A stretch of DNA of 64,000 bases from JACCXG01 sp963785755 (GTDB taxonomy: Bacteria; Acidobacteriota; Vicinamibacteria; Vicinamibacterales; 2-12-FULL-66-21), in NCBI GenBank assembly GCA_963785755.1, contig CAWAXG010000031.1:62001-126000 (forward strand), given 5' to 3'. The notes beneath the pieces were generated by a model. It had not been told where the DNA came from, ran no database searches, and saw only the letters and a program-made list of their open reading frames with translations. Shown here in pieces: positions 1-8,751 of this stretch (positions are counted from its first letter, which is position 1; every line of letters starts with the position of its first letter). The translations under genes and the position numbers were made by a program.

Positions 1-146
1 GCAACACCAGTCAAGCACGGCGGGAGGTCCTGTATTTCCGACTGAGGCGAACCGATCATCGCGCGCGCTGGCGTCAGATCGTGCAGGAGCCCCTGCTCGA
101 GTTCGAGCCGGTGCGGGCCGCACTCGATGGACCCTCACGTACATGA
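1..146 (+). CDS. C-terminal end of a phytanoyl-CoA dioxygenase (PhyH)-like protein, partial
   Basis: The window opens inside a reading frame (codons from base 3) that ends with TGA at 144-146. The visible tail reads NTSQARREVLYFRLRR and then a Trp/Arg-rich stretch. An NTS-x-x-x-R-R segment followed by a hydrophobic V-L-Y-F-R strand resembles the end of the double-stranded beta-helix of PhyH-type Fe(II)/2-oxoglutarate oxygenases, which carries the 2-oxoglutarate-binding Arg. The metal ligands lie upstream of the window, so the family call rests on a short tail only. Confidence 0.4.
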   Translation, partial: NTSQARREVLYFRLRRTDHRARWRQIVQEPLLEFEPVRAALDGPSRT

Positions 147-342
147 AACCGCGGCCGTTGCGAGAAGAAACAGAGGGCCCGTTCGTCGAGTCGACAGACC
201 GGCTGGTCAGAAGCGTACGAGGATCACCGCGCGGAACGCGCTGGAGCGTCTCGGTTCGCGGATAGAATTCCGCCCGAACTGAATTGCCATGCCGGAACGC
301 CGCTGATAACCTGATCGCTCACTCTCGGTGTCTAAAAGCGAC

Positions 343-543
343 ATGCCCTGGCTCATCCCCCTGTGCCTCTGCCTTGCCCTGCTCGCGCTCGTCACCGCGG
401 TGTTCGTTGCTTCTGTGAGGAACGCCCGAGCGCTGAGGCGGGACCTTGACGAGCGCTTTGATGCCGCTCAGGCCCGGCTCGAGAAGCAGGCCAATGCGAT
501 TGCGGACGAACTCCTCGCTCGAACGAAAGACACGACGGAGTGA
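343..543 (+). CDS. small single-span membrane protein with coiled-coil tail
   Basis: This encodes 66 residues. One hydrophobic helix (about residues 3-25, rich in Leu, Ala, Val) is followed by a charged Arg/Glu/Ala helix (about 28-60) with coiled-coil character. The ATG at 343 was preferred to an in-frame GTG at 328 because it puts the membrane helix at the N-terminus. Neither has a convincing ribosome binding site. It ends 69 bases before the methyltransferase gene. No family was recognised. Confidence 0.45.
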   Translation: MPWLIPLCLCLALLALVTAVFVASVRNARALRRDLDERFDAAQARLEKQANAIADELLARTKDTTE

Positions 544-612
544 CGTTGGGAATTGGGAGTTGTCTTCGGCTGCGTTTGTCAGCAGCCTGCGAGCTCGAGA
601 GGAGGAGGCCAG

Positions 613-1572
613 ATGGCCAGGTATCGCGAAAGCCTGCCGCAACGGAGCGGCCGGCTGTTTCTGACCGACGGTGGGATCGAAACCACGCTGATCTTCAATG
701 AAGGCCTGGATCTGCCGGATTTCGCGGCATTTCACCTGTTGAAGACGGCGGAGGGGGAGGCCGCGCTGCGGAAGTACTTTCGGACGTATGCCGAGCTGGC
801 GCGGTCCTTCACCGCCGGCCTGGTGCTCGAGAGCGCCACGTGGAGAGCCAACGCCGACTGGGGCACGAGGCTTGGTTATGACTCCGCGCAACTCGCCGAG
901 GCGAACCGCAAGGCGATCCGCCTGCTCGAGGAGGTTCGCGACGAGTACGAGAGCGAACGGACTCCGATCGTGATCAGCGGCTGCGTCGGTCCACGAGGAG
1001 ACGGCTACGTTCCCACGGCTGCGATGTCGGCGCCAGAAGCCGAGGACTACCATTCGGGCCAGCTCGAAGTGTTCGCCGGTTCGGCGGCCGACATGGCCTG
1101 CGCGATCACGATGAATTACGTGGAGGAGGCCATCGGCATCGTGCTGGCGGCCCGTCGAACCGCCATCCCGGTCGCGATCTCGTTCACCGTCGAGACCGAC
1201 GGCCGCCTCCCGACGGGTCAGCCGCTGAAGGCCGCCATCGAGCAGGTCGATGCCGAGACCGGCGGGTATGCCTCCTACTTCGGCATCAACTGCGCCCATC
1301 CGTCGCATTTCGAGCACGTGCTCAGCGGCGGCGAAGCCTGGTTGCAGCGAATCGGCGCGCTGCGGGCGAACGCCTCGGCCAAGAGCCACGCGGAGCTGAA
1401 CGAGTCGGTGACGCTCGACATCGGCGACGCGGAGGACCTGGCGAAAGGCTACGCGCGTCTCAAGAATGCGCTGCCAGAGTTGAACGTGATGGGAGGGTGC
1501 TGCGGCACGGACCATCGCCACGTGGGGCGCATCGCGGAAACCTGTTCGATGATCTTCCCCGCCGCGACCTGA
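613..1572 (+). CDS. homocysteine S-methyltransferase family protein
   Basis: The 319-residue protein has the layout of the zinc-dependent homocysteine S-methyltransferase domain (BHMT, MetH N-terminal and MmuM type). It has TDGGIET at residues 18-24, GINC with Cys 227, and the paired cysteines of GGCCGTD at 296-297. These three cysteines are the expected zinc ligands that activate the homocysteine thiol. It should methylate a thiol using a small methyl donor such as S-methylmethionine or a betaine, in the cytoplasm. The ATG at 613 is preceded by a strong GAGAGGAGGAGG ribosome binding site, so a longer frame beginning at 553 is rejected. The methyl donor cannot be read from the sequence. Confidence 0.85.
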   Translation: MARYRESLPQRSGRLFLTDGGIETTLIFNEGLDLPDFAAFHLLKTAEGEAALRKYFRTYAELARSFTAGLVLESATWRANADWGTRLGYDSAQLAEANRKAIRLLEEVRDEYESERTPIVISGCVGPRGDGYVPTAAMSAPEAEDYHSGQLEVFAGSAADMACAITMNYVEEAIGIVLAARRTAIPVAISFTVETDGRLPTGQPLKAAIEQVDAETGGYASYFGINCAHPSHFEHVLSGGEAWLQRIGALRANASAKSHAELNESVTLDIGDAEDLAKGYARLKNALPELNVMGGCCGTDHRHVGRIAETCSMIFPAAT

Positions 1573-1610
1573 CAGCCGTACGGCGGATGACTCGGATAGA
1601 CTGAACGCCG

Positions 1611-2034
1611 ATGGCCAGCCCCACCGCGACATTCCCGCTGCTGCACCGGTTTCTCGGGATCGGACTCGTCGCCATGGCGGTCGTCCTTTCCGTTCTCAGG
1701 TCTCTGGGCATCCCCCCGCCGCTCGGGCCAGGGGCGGTCAGCCTGGCGATTGCCGCCACGATTTCCGGCATCGCCGTCGTCCTGGCGGTCATCGCGTTCT
1801 TCGTTTTGAGGCCGCAGGTTCCAGAGCGCGCGCCCGGACAGTCGGTCGAGCAGGACCTGGTCAGTTCCAGGAGTCGGCACGAAAATCGTGTCGGTCTGGT
1901 TCCTAATGGAAGGGGCCGGCATGCTGGCCGTGGTCGGTTATTTCGTGACCGGCGAGCCAATCGCGGCGATCGCTGCGGGCCTGACGATCGTGGCGTTCTG
2001 GCTGTGCGGGCCGAACGTGTTTGCGAAGGCCTGA
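1611..2034 (+). pseudogene. frame-interrupted four-helix membrane protein
   Basis: The ATG at 1611 opens a frame with two hydrophobic helices (about residues 13-30 and 42-66) that then degenerates into Arg-rich sequence. The +1 frame resumes with two more helices (VSVWFLMEGAGMLAVVGYF and the stretch before CGPNVFAKA) and stops at 2032-2034. Removing one C from the GGACCTGG near 1857 joins the halves into one small protein of about 140 residues with four spans. The family is not recognised. It is either a sequencing error or a recent frameshift. Confidence 0.6.
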
Positions 2035-2121
2035 ATGCGCAGCAGCCGCGCTCTCGGAATGTTTCGAAGACCATCCAACCTGCAGCATGCGAAGCACCAG
2101 CATGTCTTACCCTCGCCGCCC

Positions 2122-3546
2122 ATGATCAGCCTGCGCGCCCTGGCCATCACCGTCATCTGTGTCACCCTCGCGGCGTGCGCGCGTGAACAGCCGTACGATC
2201 TCGTCATCGCGAACGGACGCGTGATGGATCCCGAGTCGCGACTCGATAGGGTGCGCCACGTCGGGATCCGGGCCGGGACGATTGCGATCCTGTCCGAGAC
2301 GCCGCTGAGGGGCGTCCGTGTGGTCGATGCCACTCGCCTCGTCGTGTCGCCGGGGTTCATCGATCTCCACGAGCATGGCCAGCAGGAGGAGTCGTATCGC
2401 ATGATGGTGCGCGACGGCGTGACATCGGCGTTCGAGCTCGAGGTGGGCGCCGGCGATGTGGCGGCCTGGTATGCGGCGCGCGACCCCGGGCAGATCGTGA
2501 ACTACGGCGTGTCGGTGGGACACATTCCGGCGCGGATGAAGGTGCTCGGCGACCCCGGCAAGGGCCTGCTCCCGGCCGGGATCGGTGGCAGCGGGACGGC
2601 CACCGACGCCCAACAGGCGGCGATCGAGGCGATCCTGCGTGAGGGCCTCGCGCAGGGAGCGGTTGCCGTGGGATTCGGCAGCGCGTACACCCCGGGTGCG
2701 CCGATGTCGGAGATCGAACGCATGTTCCGGGTGGCGGCCGAGGGCGGCGCATCGGCTCACATCCACATGCGGGGCGGGCTGAAAGGACTGCACGAAACCA
2801 TTGCGGCGGCCCGGGCCGCGCAAGTCGCTCTGCACATCGTCCATGTCAACTCGTCCTCTGGCGATGAAATCGACGGGTTTCTCACGGCGATCAAGGCGGC
2901 GCGCGATGCGGGCCAGGATGTGACCACCGAAGCCTATCCATACGGCGCGGGCATGACGGAGATCCAGTCGGCGCTGTTCGACGATTGGCAGACCTGGCCG
3001 GATGCACGGTTCGGATTGCACCAGCTCGTGTCGACCGGCCAGCGCCTCACCCGCACCACGTTCGGCGAGGCCCGCGCGGCTGGCGGCACGGTGATCATTC
3101 ATGGGCGATCTGAAGAACAGACGCGCGCGGCCATCGCCAGCCCGCTCGCCATGATTGCCAGCGACGGCTTCATCGAGCACGGCCGCGGGCACCCGCGCAC
3201 GTCGGGCACTTACGCGAAGGTGTTGGGAAAATATGTCCGCGAGGACCTGGTGGTGCCGCTGATGGACGCTCTGCGGCGGATGACGCTCGATCCGGCGCGC
3301 CGCCTCGAGCGGCGGACGCCGGCGATGGCCAACAAGGGGCGTCTCAAGGTGGGAGCCGACGCCGACCTCACGATTTTCGATTTCGACACCGTGATCGATC
3401 GCTCGACGTACGAAGATGCGAGCATCCCGTCGATGGGCATTCCGTACGTCATCGTGGGCGGCCAGGTCGTGGTGGATGGCGGCAGCGTGACCGCGGCCCG
3501 GCCCGGCCGGGCGATTCGCGCGCCTGTCGTATCGGGGCGGCGCTAG
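2122..3546 (+). CDS. amidohydrolase lipoprotein, N-acyl-D-amino-acid deacylase-like
   Basis: The 474-residue protein begins with a lipoprotein signal ending LAAC (Cys about residue 17), so it is probably anchored in the periplasm. PYDLVIANGRVMDPES and SPGFIDLHEHGQ are the entry strands of the metallo-dependent amidohydrolase superfamily. The usual HxH metal pair appears as H83-E-H85. Later segments (IVHVNSSSGDEI, TEAYPYGAGMT, HGRGHPRTSGTY) match D-aminoacylase and N-acyl-D-glutamate deacylase relatives. It should hydrolyse an N-acylated D-amino acid or a related cyclic amide. The ATG at 2122 was chosen because it starts the signal peptide exactly. An in-frame upstream extension from 2035 overlaps the previous gene's remains. 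Confidence 0.8.
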   Translation: MISLRALAITVICVTLAACAREQPYDLVIANGRVMDPESRLDRVRHVGIRAGTIAILSETPLRGVRVVDATRLVVSPGFIDLHEHGQQEESYRMMVRDGVTSAFELEVGAGDVAAWYAARDPGQIVNYGVSVGHIPARMKVLGDPGKGLLPAGIGGSGTATDAQQAAIEAILREGLAQGAVAVGFGSAYTPGAPMSEIERMFRVAAEGGASAHIHMRGGLKGLHETIAAARAAQVALHIVHVNSSSGDEIDGFLTAIKAARDAGQDVTTEAYPYGAGMTEIQSALFDDWQTWPDARFGLHQLVSTGQRLTRTTFGEARAAGGTVIIHGRSEEQTRAAIASPLAMIASDGFIEHGRGHPRTSGTYAKVLGKYVREDLVVPLMDALRRMTLDPARRLERRTPAMANKGRLKVGADADLTIFDFDTVIDRSTYEDASIPSMGIPYVIVGGQVVVDGGSVTAARPGRAIRAPVVSGRR

Positions 3547-3663
3547 CTACCATTTGCCTGACAGGCATGTTGCATCCCTGGCCGGAGAACGGACGTCAGC
3601 CAGGCGCGCATCGGCATCGGTATGCGATCATGACCCGCGGCTGAATCGAGTCCGTCCAGACTG

Positions 3664-4671
3664 ATGACTGTCAAGTCGTACCTCCTTTCCGTTCCCGAAC
3701 GGCTGGTTCGATCCGCCCTGGGGCTCAGTGCCGGCGTCGCGCGTGAAGTGGGAGAGGTCGCCCTTCCCGACGGCGTTCGCCGCAGCCAGCTGTATCAGAC
3801 CATGGTCGATGCGACGCTCCAGTTCCTGATTGAGCAGGTCGGAGGCGTCGAGGGGGTTTACAGCGCCGAGCAGACGCTGCCGGACGATTTCGTCGTCAGG
3901 CGTACCGCGGGCAACGCGGTGGAATGGCTTGGCGTCATCGCGTTTCGCGCATCGCCGGTCTGGATTCTGGCAGCGTTGGCCGATCTGTCCGGCATGGGCC
4001 GGCACTTGATCCCGGAAATCGCCGACGCGCTCAAGGCCCAGGGTCTGCTCGACGAAGAGACACACTTCACCAGCGTCGATCAGTTGCTGGACGGCCTGGA
4101 GCGCACGTCGTCGCGGTTGGCGGGGACGATCAACACGCCTCCGCTCGACGTGGCCGGACTCCGGCAGGAGTGGGAGGCTCTTCGTGAGGAAGCGCGCGGG
4201 CTGCAGCCTCAAAGTCTTCCATCCAAAGACACGATCACCCAGGTGTGGAGCCAGCTGAAGACGGAATCCGCGCGGCAGGAAACGTCGGTCTTCGCGACAT
4301 CCTCGGTGATGGCCGTATCAGCGGCGCGAGCGCTTCCCGAAGGCGTCCGCTGGCTCTCTGCGTCCGCGCTGGTCGGGGCAACGCGAACCGGGCAGGTTCT
4401 CGCCTCAGCGCTGCTCGATCACTACAAACAGACGCTGAGCGAAATACAGGAAGTCGGCTACTTCGCCTATGCCAACCGGCAGCTTCGCCCCTACCTCCGC
4501 GCCGCCGTCGGTCAGTTCTCGCCGAAACGGCGGACGCTCACCGAACGGCTGATCGAGAAGGTGTCGTCGATGAGGTCGGCCAGAACGCCGCGACTGCCGG
4601 ATCACGCTGCTGAACCAGATCAACCAGAACCGGATCCGGCAGCGCCCGCCCGTCAGAGGTCGGAGGAGTAG
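3664..4671 (+). CDS. conserved hypothetical protein, 335 residues
   Basis: This is a mostly alpha-helical protein with no signal peptide. A segment around residues 35-60 (LPDGVRRSQLYQTMVDATLQ) precedes a hydrophobic stretch near residues 95-115. The C-terminal tail after about residue 300 is Pro/Asp/Glu-rich and probably disordered. A weak resemblance to EcsC-type helical proteins was considered but not established. It lies 51 bases upstream of the yaeQ-like gene on the same strand. A start at ATG 3664 fits a short upstream leader. No function is assigned. Confidence 0.6.
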   Translation: MTVKSYLLSVPERLVRSALGLSAGVAREVGEVALPDGVRRSQLYQTMVDATLQFLIEQVGGVEGVYSAEQTLPDDFVVRRTAGNAVEWLGVIAFRASPVWILAALADLSGMGRHLIPEIADALKAQGLLDEETHFTSVDQLLDGLERTSSRLAGTINTPPLDVAGLRQEWEALREEARGLQPQSLPSKDTITQVWSQLKTESARQETSVFATSSVMAVSAARALPEGVRWLSASALVGATRTGQVLASALLDHYKQTLSEIQEVGYFAYANRQLRPYLRAAVGQFSPKRRTLTERLIEKVSSMRSARTPRLPDHAAEPDQPEPDPAAPARQRSEE

Positions 4672-4722
4672 AGAATGAGAAGGCTTGTGCGTTGGGAATC
4701 GCGCGACCCCATGATCTGACCG

Positions 4723-5259
4723 ATGGCGCAGTCGTCGACGGTCTTCACGTTCGAGATCGATCTGGCCGATGCGGACCGCGCGGTCTACGAAAACCTTGCC
4801 CTCCGCGTGGCGCGGCACCCGTCGGAGTCCGACGAATTCCTGATCGCGCGCGTGCTGGCCTACTGCCTCGAGTACCAGGAGGGCATCGACTTCTCGCGCG
4901 GGTTGTGTGACGCCGACGATCCCCCGATCGTCGTGAAGGACCTGACCGGATCGCTGCGCGCCTGGATCGACGTCGGCACGCCATCGGCCGAGCGCCTGCA
5001 TCGGGCATCGAAAGTTGCTCCGCGAGTCGCCGTCTACGTCCACAAGGAGCACACGCAATGGCTCGCCGGTCTGCCGGCCGCGAAGATCCATCGGGCCGAT
5101 GCGCTGGTGATTCGCGCGATCGATCGCACCCTCATTGCGGCCCTGGTTGACGCCCTCGATCGCCGCATGTCGTTCGCGCTCGCGGTCGCAGACGATGAGC
5201 TGTTCGTGTCGCTCGACGGGCAGACGCTGTCGGGCGCGGTGACGCGGCTGTCGTTGTGA
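4723..5259 (+). CDS. yaeQ: YaeQ family protein
   Basis: The 178 residues show the full YaeQ pattern. An N-terminal FTFEIDLADADR strand is followed by RHPSESDEFLIARVLAYCLEY, by a DDPPIVVKDLTG segment, and by a WIDVGTPSAERLHRASK block near residue 85. YaeQ proteins have a PD-(D/E)XK nuclease-like fold and were first noticed as suppressors of transcription-elongation defects in enterobacteria. Their biochemical role is still unclear. Length and domain order are normal for the family. The gene may be co-transcribed with the preceding hypothetical gene. Confidence 0.9.
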   Translation: MAQSSTVFTFEIDLADADRAVYENLALRVARHPSESDEFLIARVLAYCLEYQEGIDFSRGLCDADDPPIVVKDLTGSLRAWIDVGTPSAERLHRASKVAPRVAVYVHKEHTQWLAGLPAAKIHRADALVIRAIDRTLIAALVDALDRRMSFALAVADDELFVSLDGQTLSGAVTRLSL

Positions 5260-5269
5260 CGCACCGAGG

Positions 5270-5365
5270 CGCTGCAAGAACAGGTACAACGGAAGGAATG
5301 AAGAGATCGTCAATGCTCCTTCCGTTGTACTTGCTCCTTGATACTTGTTACTTGTTACTGTCCAA
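5270..5365. repeat. GTACAACGGAAGG inverted word repeat
   Basis: A perfect 14-bp inverted repeat has arms GTACAACGGAAGGA (5284-5297) and TCCTTCCGTTGTAC (5317-5330). It is followed by ACTTGTTACTTGTTACT-like iterations to about 5352. The same word family recurs at 30778-30892 and near 17125. It sits just after yaeQ, where a terminator would be expected. Confidence 0.75.
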
Positions 5366-5385
5366 CACCCGGGGAGTGAATAGAC

Positions 5386-6678
5386 ATGGTGAGAACGCGA
5401 GCCATCACAGCGGTGTTCCTGATGTTCGCCGCCGGCGGCATGGTCGCCGGACAGCGGCCGGCGCGGAACGGCCCTGCCAGCGACGGGATCGGTGCTGATC
5501 GCCTCAGCCGTCTCGACAAGGTGTTCCAGCAGCACGTCGACGAGAACCGGGTCGGCGGAGTGGTCGCGCTCGTGCTGAGGGACGGCCGGCCGATTTACGA
5601 AAAGGCGTTCGGGTGGAGCGACAAGGAAGCCGGGCGGCGCATGAGCGTGGACACGATCTTCCGCATCGCGTCGCAGACGAAGGCACTGACCAGCGTGGCG
5701 ATCCTGTCGCTCATGGAGGAGGGGCGCCTCACGCCCACGACGCCGGTGAGCCAGTTCATCCCGGGCTTCGCGAAGACGACCGTCGCGGTGAAGGGGGACA
5801 GCGGCGTGACGACGGTGCCGGCGCGGCGGGCGATCACCATCCGCGACCTGCTCACGCACACCGCGGGCATCTCGTATGGCACCGACGCGCTGGTGTCGTC
5901 GCTGTACGAAGCCAAAGGCCTCGGGCCGGCGGCGGGATTCGGCTGGTACACCGCTGACAAAGACGAAGGCACGTGCGTGACGATGGAGCGGCTGGCGTCG
6001 CTGCCGTTCGTGGCGCAGCCGGGCGAGTCCTACGTTTACGGATACAACACGGACATCCTGGGCTGCGTCGTCGAGCGCGCGTCGGGAGTGCCGCTCGACC
6101 AGTACATCGCGGCGAAGATCACGTCGCCGCTCGGCATGAAGGACACGCGGTTCTTCCTGCCGGCCGCCGAGCGCGATCGCCTCGCGGCCGTGTATGCGAG
6201 CGGCCCTGACGGCACCATCGTCCGCGCGCCGGACGGCGCGCGCGGCCAGGGCCACTATGTCGAGGGCCCGCGCAAGAATTTCGCCGGCGGCGCCGGACTG
6301 CTCTCGACGGCCCGGGATTACGCGCGCTTTCTCGAGATGACCCGCAACGGCGGCGCGCTCGACGGCGTCCGCATCCTCTCGCCGCGAACCGTCGCGCTGA
6401 TGACGACCAACCAGAGCGGCACGGTGCACTCGACGACCGGTCTGGGCTTTGGCTACGGGTTCGAGACGGTGGATCGCTATGGCGCGCACGGCTTGAGCTC
6501 GGTCGGCGCGTACCGGTGGGGCGGGGCCTACGGCTCGAACTATCTGGTCGACCCGGAGGCGCGGCTCGTGATGGTCTTCATGATGCAGCTGATGCCGAAC
6601 CGCACGGAGCTGGGAAACGTCTTTCCGACGCTGGTGTATCAGGCCCTGCTCGACCCGCCCAAGACGCGGGTGAATTGA
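5386..6678 (+). CDS. secreted serine hydrolase, class C beta-lactamase / esterase fold
   Basis: The 430-residue protein has an N-terminal export signal (about residues 1-24). The penicillin-binding/beta-lactamase domain carries the catalytic S96-Q-T-K99 motif in FRIASQTKAL, a LLTHTAGISYG segment, and YGYN at 218-221 at the position of the usual YxN. A WGGAYGSNY segment stands where the third (HxG-like) motif is expected. These proteins are periplasmic or secreted esterases, D-aminopeptidases or beta-lactamases, and the substrate cannot be read here. A paralogue with a C-terminal extension is at 48411. Confidence 0.85.
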   Translation: MVRTRAITAVFLMFAAGGMVAGQRPARNGPASDGIGADRLSRLDKVFQQHVDENRVGGVVALVLRDGRPIYEKAFGWSDKEAGRRMSVDTIFRIASQTKALTSVAILSLMEEGRLTPTTPVSQFIPGFAKTTVAVKGDSGVTTVPARRAITIRDLLTHTAGISYGTDALVSSLYEAKGLGPAAGFGWYTADKDEGTCVTMERLASLPFVAQPGESYVYGYNTDILGCVVERASGVPLDQYIAAKITSPLGMKDTRFFLPAAERDRLAAVYASGPDGTIVRAPDGARGQGHYVEGPRKNFAGGAGLLSTARDYARFLEMTRNGGALDGVRILSPRTVALMTTNQSGTVHSTTGLGFGYGFETVDRYGAHGLSSVGAYRWGGAYGSNYLVDPEARLVMVFMMQLMPNRTELGNVFPTLVYQALLDPPKTRVN

Positions 6679-6712
6679 GCGAGGGAGCTCCCTCTCCTCT
6701 CCCACTCTCTTT

Positions 6713-6746
6713 CTGTTCACAGGGAGGACGGGAGGACGGGAGGGAT
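6713..6746. repeat. GGGAGGACGGGAGG word repeat in a convergent gap
   Basis: Iterated GGGAGGACGGGAGGACGGGA lies between two convergent genes. A GAGGGAGCTCCCTC palindrome at about 6681-6694 directly follows the serine hydrolase stop. The same words occur at 32930-33060, and related words end the array at 39518-39676. Confidence 0.65.
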
Positions 6747-6767
6747 TTCTTTGGGCTGGCCCGCGGC

Positions 6768-7299
6768 TCACCGTACCCTGCGATACACGAAGTGCTCCTC
6801 GCGGACGACGCCGGTCGTGCGATCGCGGAGCGCCAGGTAGGCGTCGATGCGATCCTTGTCGGTGCGCCGGAAGGTCAAGCCCTCGAAGTACGCGCCGCTC
6901 GCGTCCTGGCGCACGAGGCGGAACTTCACGAAGTCCGCCTTCTCCTCCCAGCCGGTCATGTCCGGGTTGACGTGCTTCAGGCGCATCTCGACGCTGCCCT
7001 CCGATTCCAGCAGCGTCATGATTTCGTAGAACACCGGCTTATCGTTCCGCACGAGGCGGAAGTATCCGACCATCGAGCCGCCGGCGGGCTCGCTCCACAC
7101 TTCGTCCATGGCCCCGCCAAGGCCCTCGCCTTGCCAGCGCCCGACTAGCCAGGCGAAATCGGTCACGCGCGCGGCAGGCCTCGGCGCACCCTCGGCCAGC
7201 CGTTCGGTGTTCTTCGCCGGGGTCGCCGGCGGGCGTCTGTGCGTCGATTGCAGCGGGGATCAGCAGCGTGGCCACGATGCCCAGCACTCTCAGAGTCAC
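6768..7299 (-). pseudogene. DUF6265 family secreted protein, interrupted by a one-base frameshift
   Basis: The C-terminal 132 codons, in frame from a GTG at 7164-7166, give FAWLVGRWQGEG and the rest of a DUF6265 lipocalin-like domain ending EEHFVYRR. A signal peptide (VTLRVLGIVATLLIPAAIDA) starts at a GTG at 7297-7299 behind a GAGGAGAGAAG ribosome site, but it is one base out of phase. Removing one C from the ACGCCCGCC stretch near 7235 joins them through PATPAKNTERLAEGAPRPAA. The intact product would be a small exported protein of about 175 residues and unknown role. The GTG at 7166 alone would make a signal-less protein, which is less likely. Confidence 0.7.
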
Positions 7300-7478
7300 G
7301 GTTCTTCTCTCCTCGTTGACTGATGATGGCGCCCGCGCGTCCGCACGCGGCGCACCAGTATAGGCTCGTCGCCGCGATGCTGCGATGCCGCGACGTCGCT
7401 CGTCCCGGGACAAGCTGCGGCAGAATATGAGGCTTGCGCTCGAACCGGAACGGCTGGTGAGACGCCAGGAAAATCAGG

Positions 7479-8243
7479 ATGACCAGGCCGATACAGCGTG
7501 TCAACTACGACGCCGTCGCCGCGAGGTATGACGAGCGGTACGACCGCAATTGGTACGGCGGCATCGCAGATGCGCTGCGACGGTTCGTCGGCGCCACGGC
7601 CGGGCAGGCGATCGCAGAGGTCGGCTGTGGAACGGGGCATTGGCTCGCCGGGCTCGCCGGGCTCGCCGGCGAGGGGGGGCGCCGGGTGGCCGGGCTGGAC
7701 TATTCGCGATCGATGCTCGACCGGGCCCGCGCGGCTGCGCCGGCGGCGCTGCTGGTCCACGGGACGGCCGAACACCTGCCGTGGGCCGCTGCCGCGTTCG
7801 ACCGTGTCTTCTGCGTGAACGCGCTGCATCACTTCTTCGATCAGCAGGCGTTCATCGTCGAGTGCCGCCGTGTCCTCCGCCCGGGAGGAGGACTGCTGAC
7901 GATCGGGCTGGATCCGCACAATGGCGCCGATCGGTGGTGGATCTACGACTTCTTTCCCGCGTCGCTGGCGGCGGATCGGCAGCGGTATGCGCCGGCGGCT
8001 ACGATTCGCGCGTGGCTCGATTCCGCGGGTTTTCGTGACGCGGCCACGGAGATGGTTCTGCATCTCCCCGCGGAGATGCCGTTCGAGGTCGCACAGGAGC
8101 GGGGGTTCGTCGACCGCGCGAGCACGTCGCAGCTGATGGTCATCAGCGATGACGACTACGAGTCGGGGATGAGGCGCCTGCTCGAGGAGCGGCCGATTTT
8201 ACGCTCGGATCTCAGGGTTTACGCGACCACAGCATGGGTGTGA
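7479..8243 (+). CDS. class I SAM-dependent methyltransferase
   Basis: The 254-residue protein has the Methyltransf_11-type Rossmann core. Motif I is EVGCGTGHW (about residues 47-55), an acidic AGLDYSRSMLDRAR segment follows it, and a VFCVNALHHFFD motif IV-like block lies near residue 108. The leading VNYDAVAARYDERY is typical of small-molecule methyltransferases of the UbiE/COQ5 class. A GLAGLAGLAGEGG insertion between motif I and the next strand comes from a local sequence duplication. The acceptor substrate is unknown. The ATG at 7479 begins a normal-length protein. Confidence 0.85.
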   Translation: MTRPIQRVNYDAVAARYDERYDRNWYGGIADALRRFVGATAGQAIAEVGCGTGHWLAGLAGLAGEGGRRVAGLDYSRSMLDRARAAAPAALLVHGTAEHLPWAAAAFDRVFCVNALHHFFDQQAFIVECRRVLRPGGGLLTIGLDPHNGADRWWIYDFFPASLAADRQRYAPAATIRAWLDSAGFRDAATEMVLHLPAEMPFEVAQERGFVDRASTSQLMVISDDDYESGMRRLLEERPILRSDLRVYATTAWV

Positions 8244-8280
8244 GGCGACGCGCCCTCACGCGTTTTTCAGAGGAGAAATG

Positions 8281-8697
8281 ATGACCGCAATCAGCGACGC
8301 CGCTCAGCGCTTCTTCGACGCCTGCGAAACCGGGAAGGGATGGGAGGGGTGCCGGCAATACTGCCATCCCGGCGCCACGTTCTCCGCCCAGGCAGGCGCG
8401 TTGGCCAATGTGAACACACTCGAGGCGTACACGGACTGGATGAAGGGGCTGTTCACACCAGTGCCGGATGGCCGCTATGAGGTCCGGTTTTCGGCGGTCG
8501 ATGAGCGGCGCAACAGCGTCGCGACCTACGCTGTGTTCCGCGGCACCCACACCGGGGAGGGCGGGCCCGTGCCGCCAACGGGAAAGCGCGTGGAGGCGGA
8601 CTACGTCTACGTCATGGCCTTCGACGGGGACCGCATCCGTCACATGACGAAGATCTGGAACGATGCGGTCAGCCTGCAGCAACTGGGATGGGTGTAG
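8281..8697 (+). CDS. SnoaL-like / NTF2-fold protein
   Basis: The 138-residue protein has the layout of the SnoaL-like NTF2 fold: an N-terminal helix with AAQRFFDACETGKGWEG, a YCHPGATFSAQAG strand, and a terminal FDGDRIRHMTKIWND strand pair. Members are polyketide cyclases, dehydratases or small ligand-binding proteins. A GAGGAG ribosome site precedes the second of two adjacent ATG codons (8278 and 8281). Substrate unknown. Confidence 0.75.
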   Translation: MTAISDAAQRFFDACETGKGWEGCRQYCHPGATFSAQAGALANVNTLEAYTDWMKGLFTPVPDGRYEVRFSAVDERRNSVATYAVFRGTHTGEGGPVPPTGKRVEADYVYVMAFDGDRIRHMTKIWNDAVSLQQLGWV

Positions 8698-8751
8698 ATC
8701 CGACCCTCTCTCTCGAATGATTCACCATAGGCGATCGCCGCGATAGTTCGC

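Noticed and set aside
207..395. Minus-strand frame ending in AFRAVILVRF, like an outer-membrane last strand
   Set aside because: Only about ten residues look like a barrel end, and nothing upstream supports a barrel. It overlaps the small plus-strand membrane gene.
319..1632. Minus-strand frame of 437 codons
   Set aside because: It is antisense to the homocysteine S-methyltransferase, which has all three zinc cysteines and a strong ribosome site.
4405..6771. Minus-strand frame of 788 codons opposite the YaeQ and serine hydrolase genes
   Set aside because: It is Arg/His/Pro-rich without domains and mirrors GC-rich codons of well-supported plus-strand genes.
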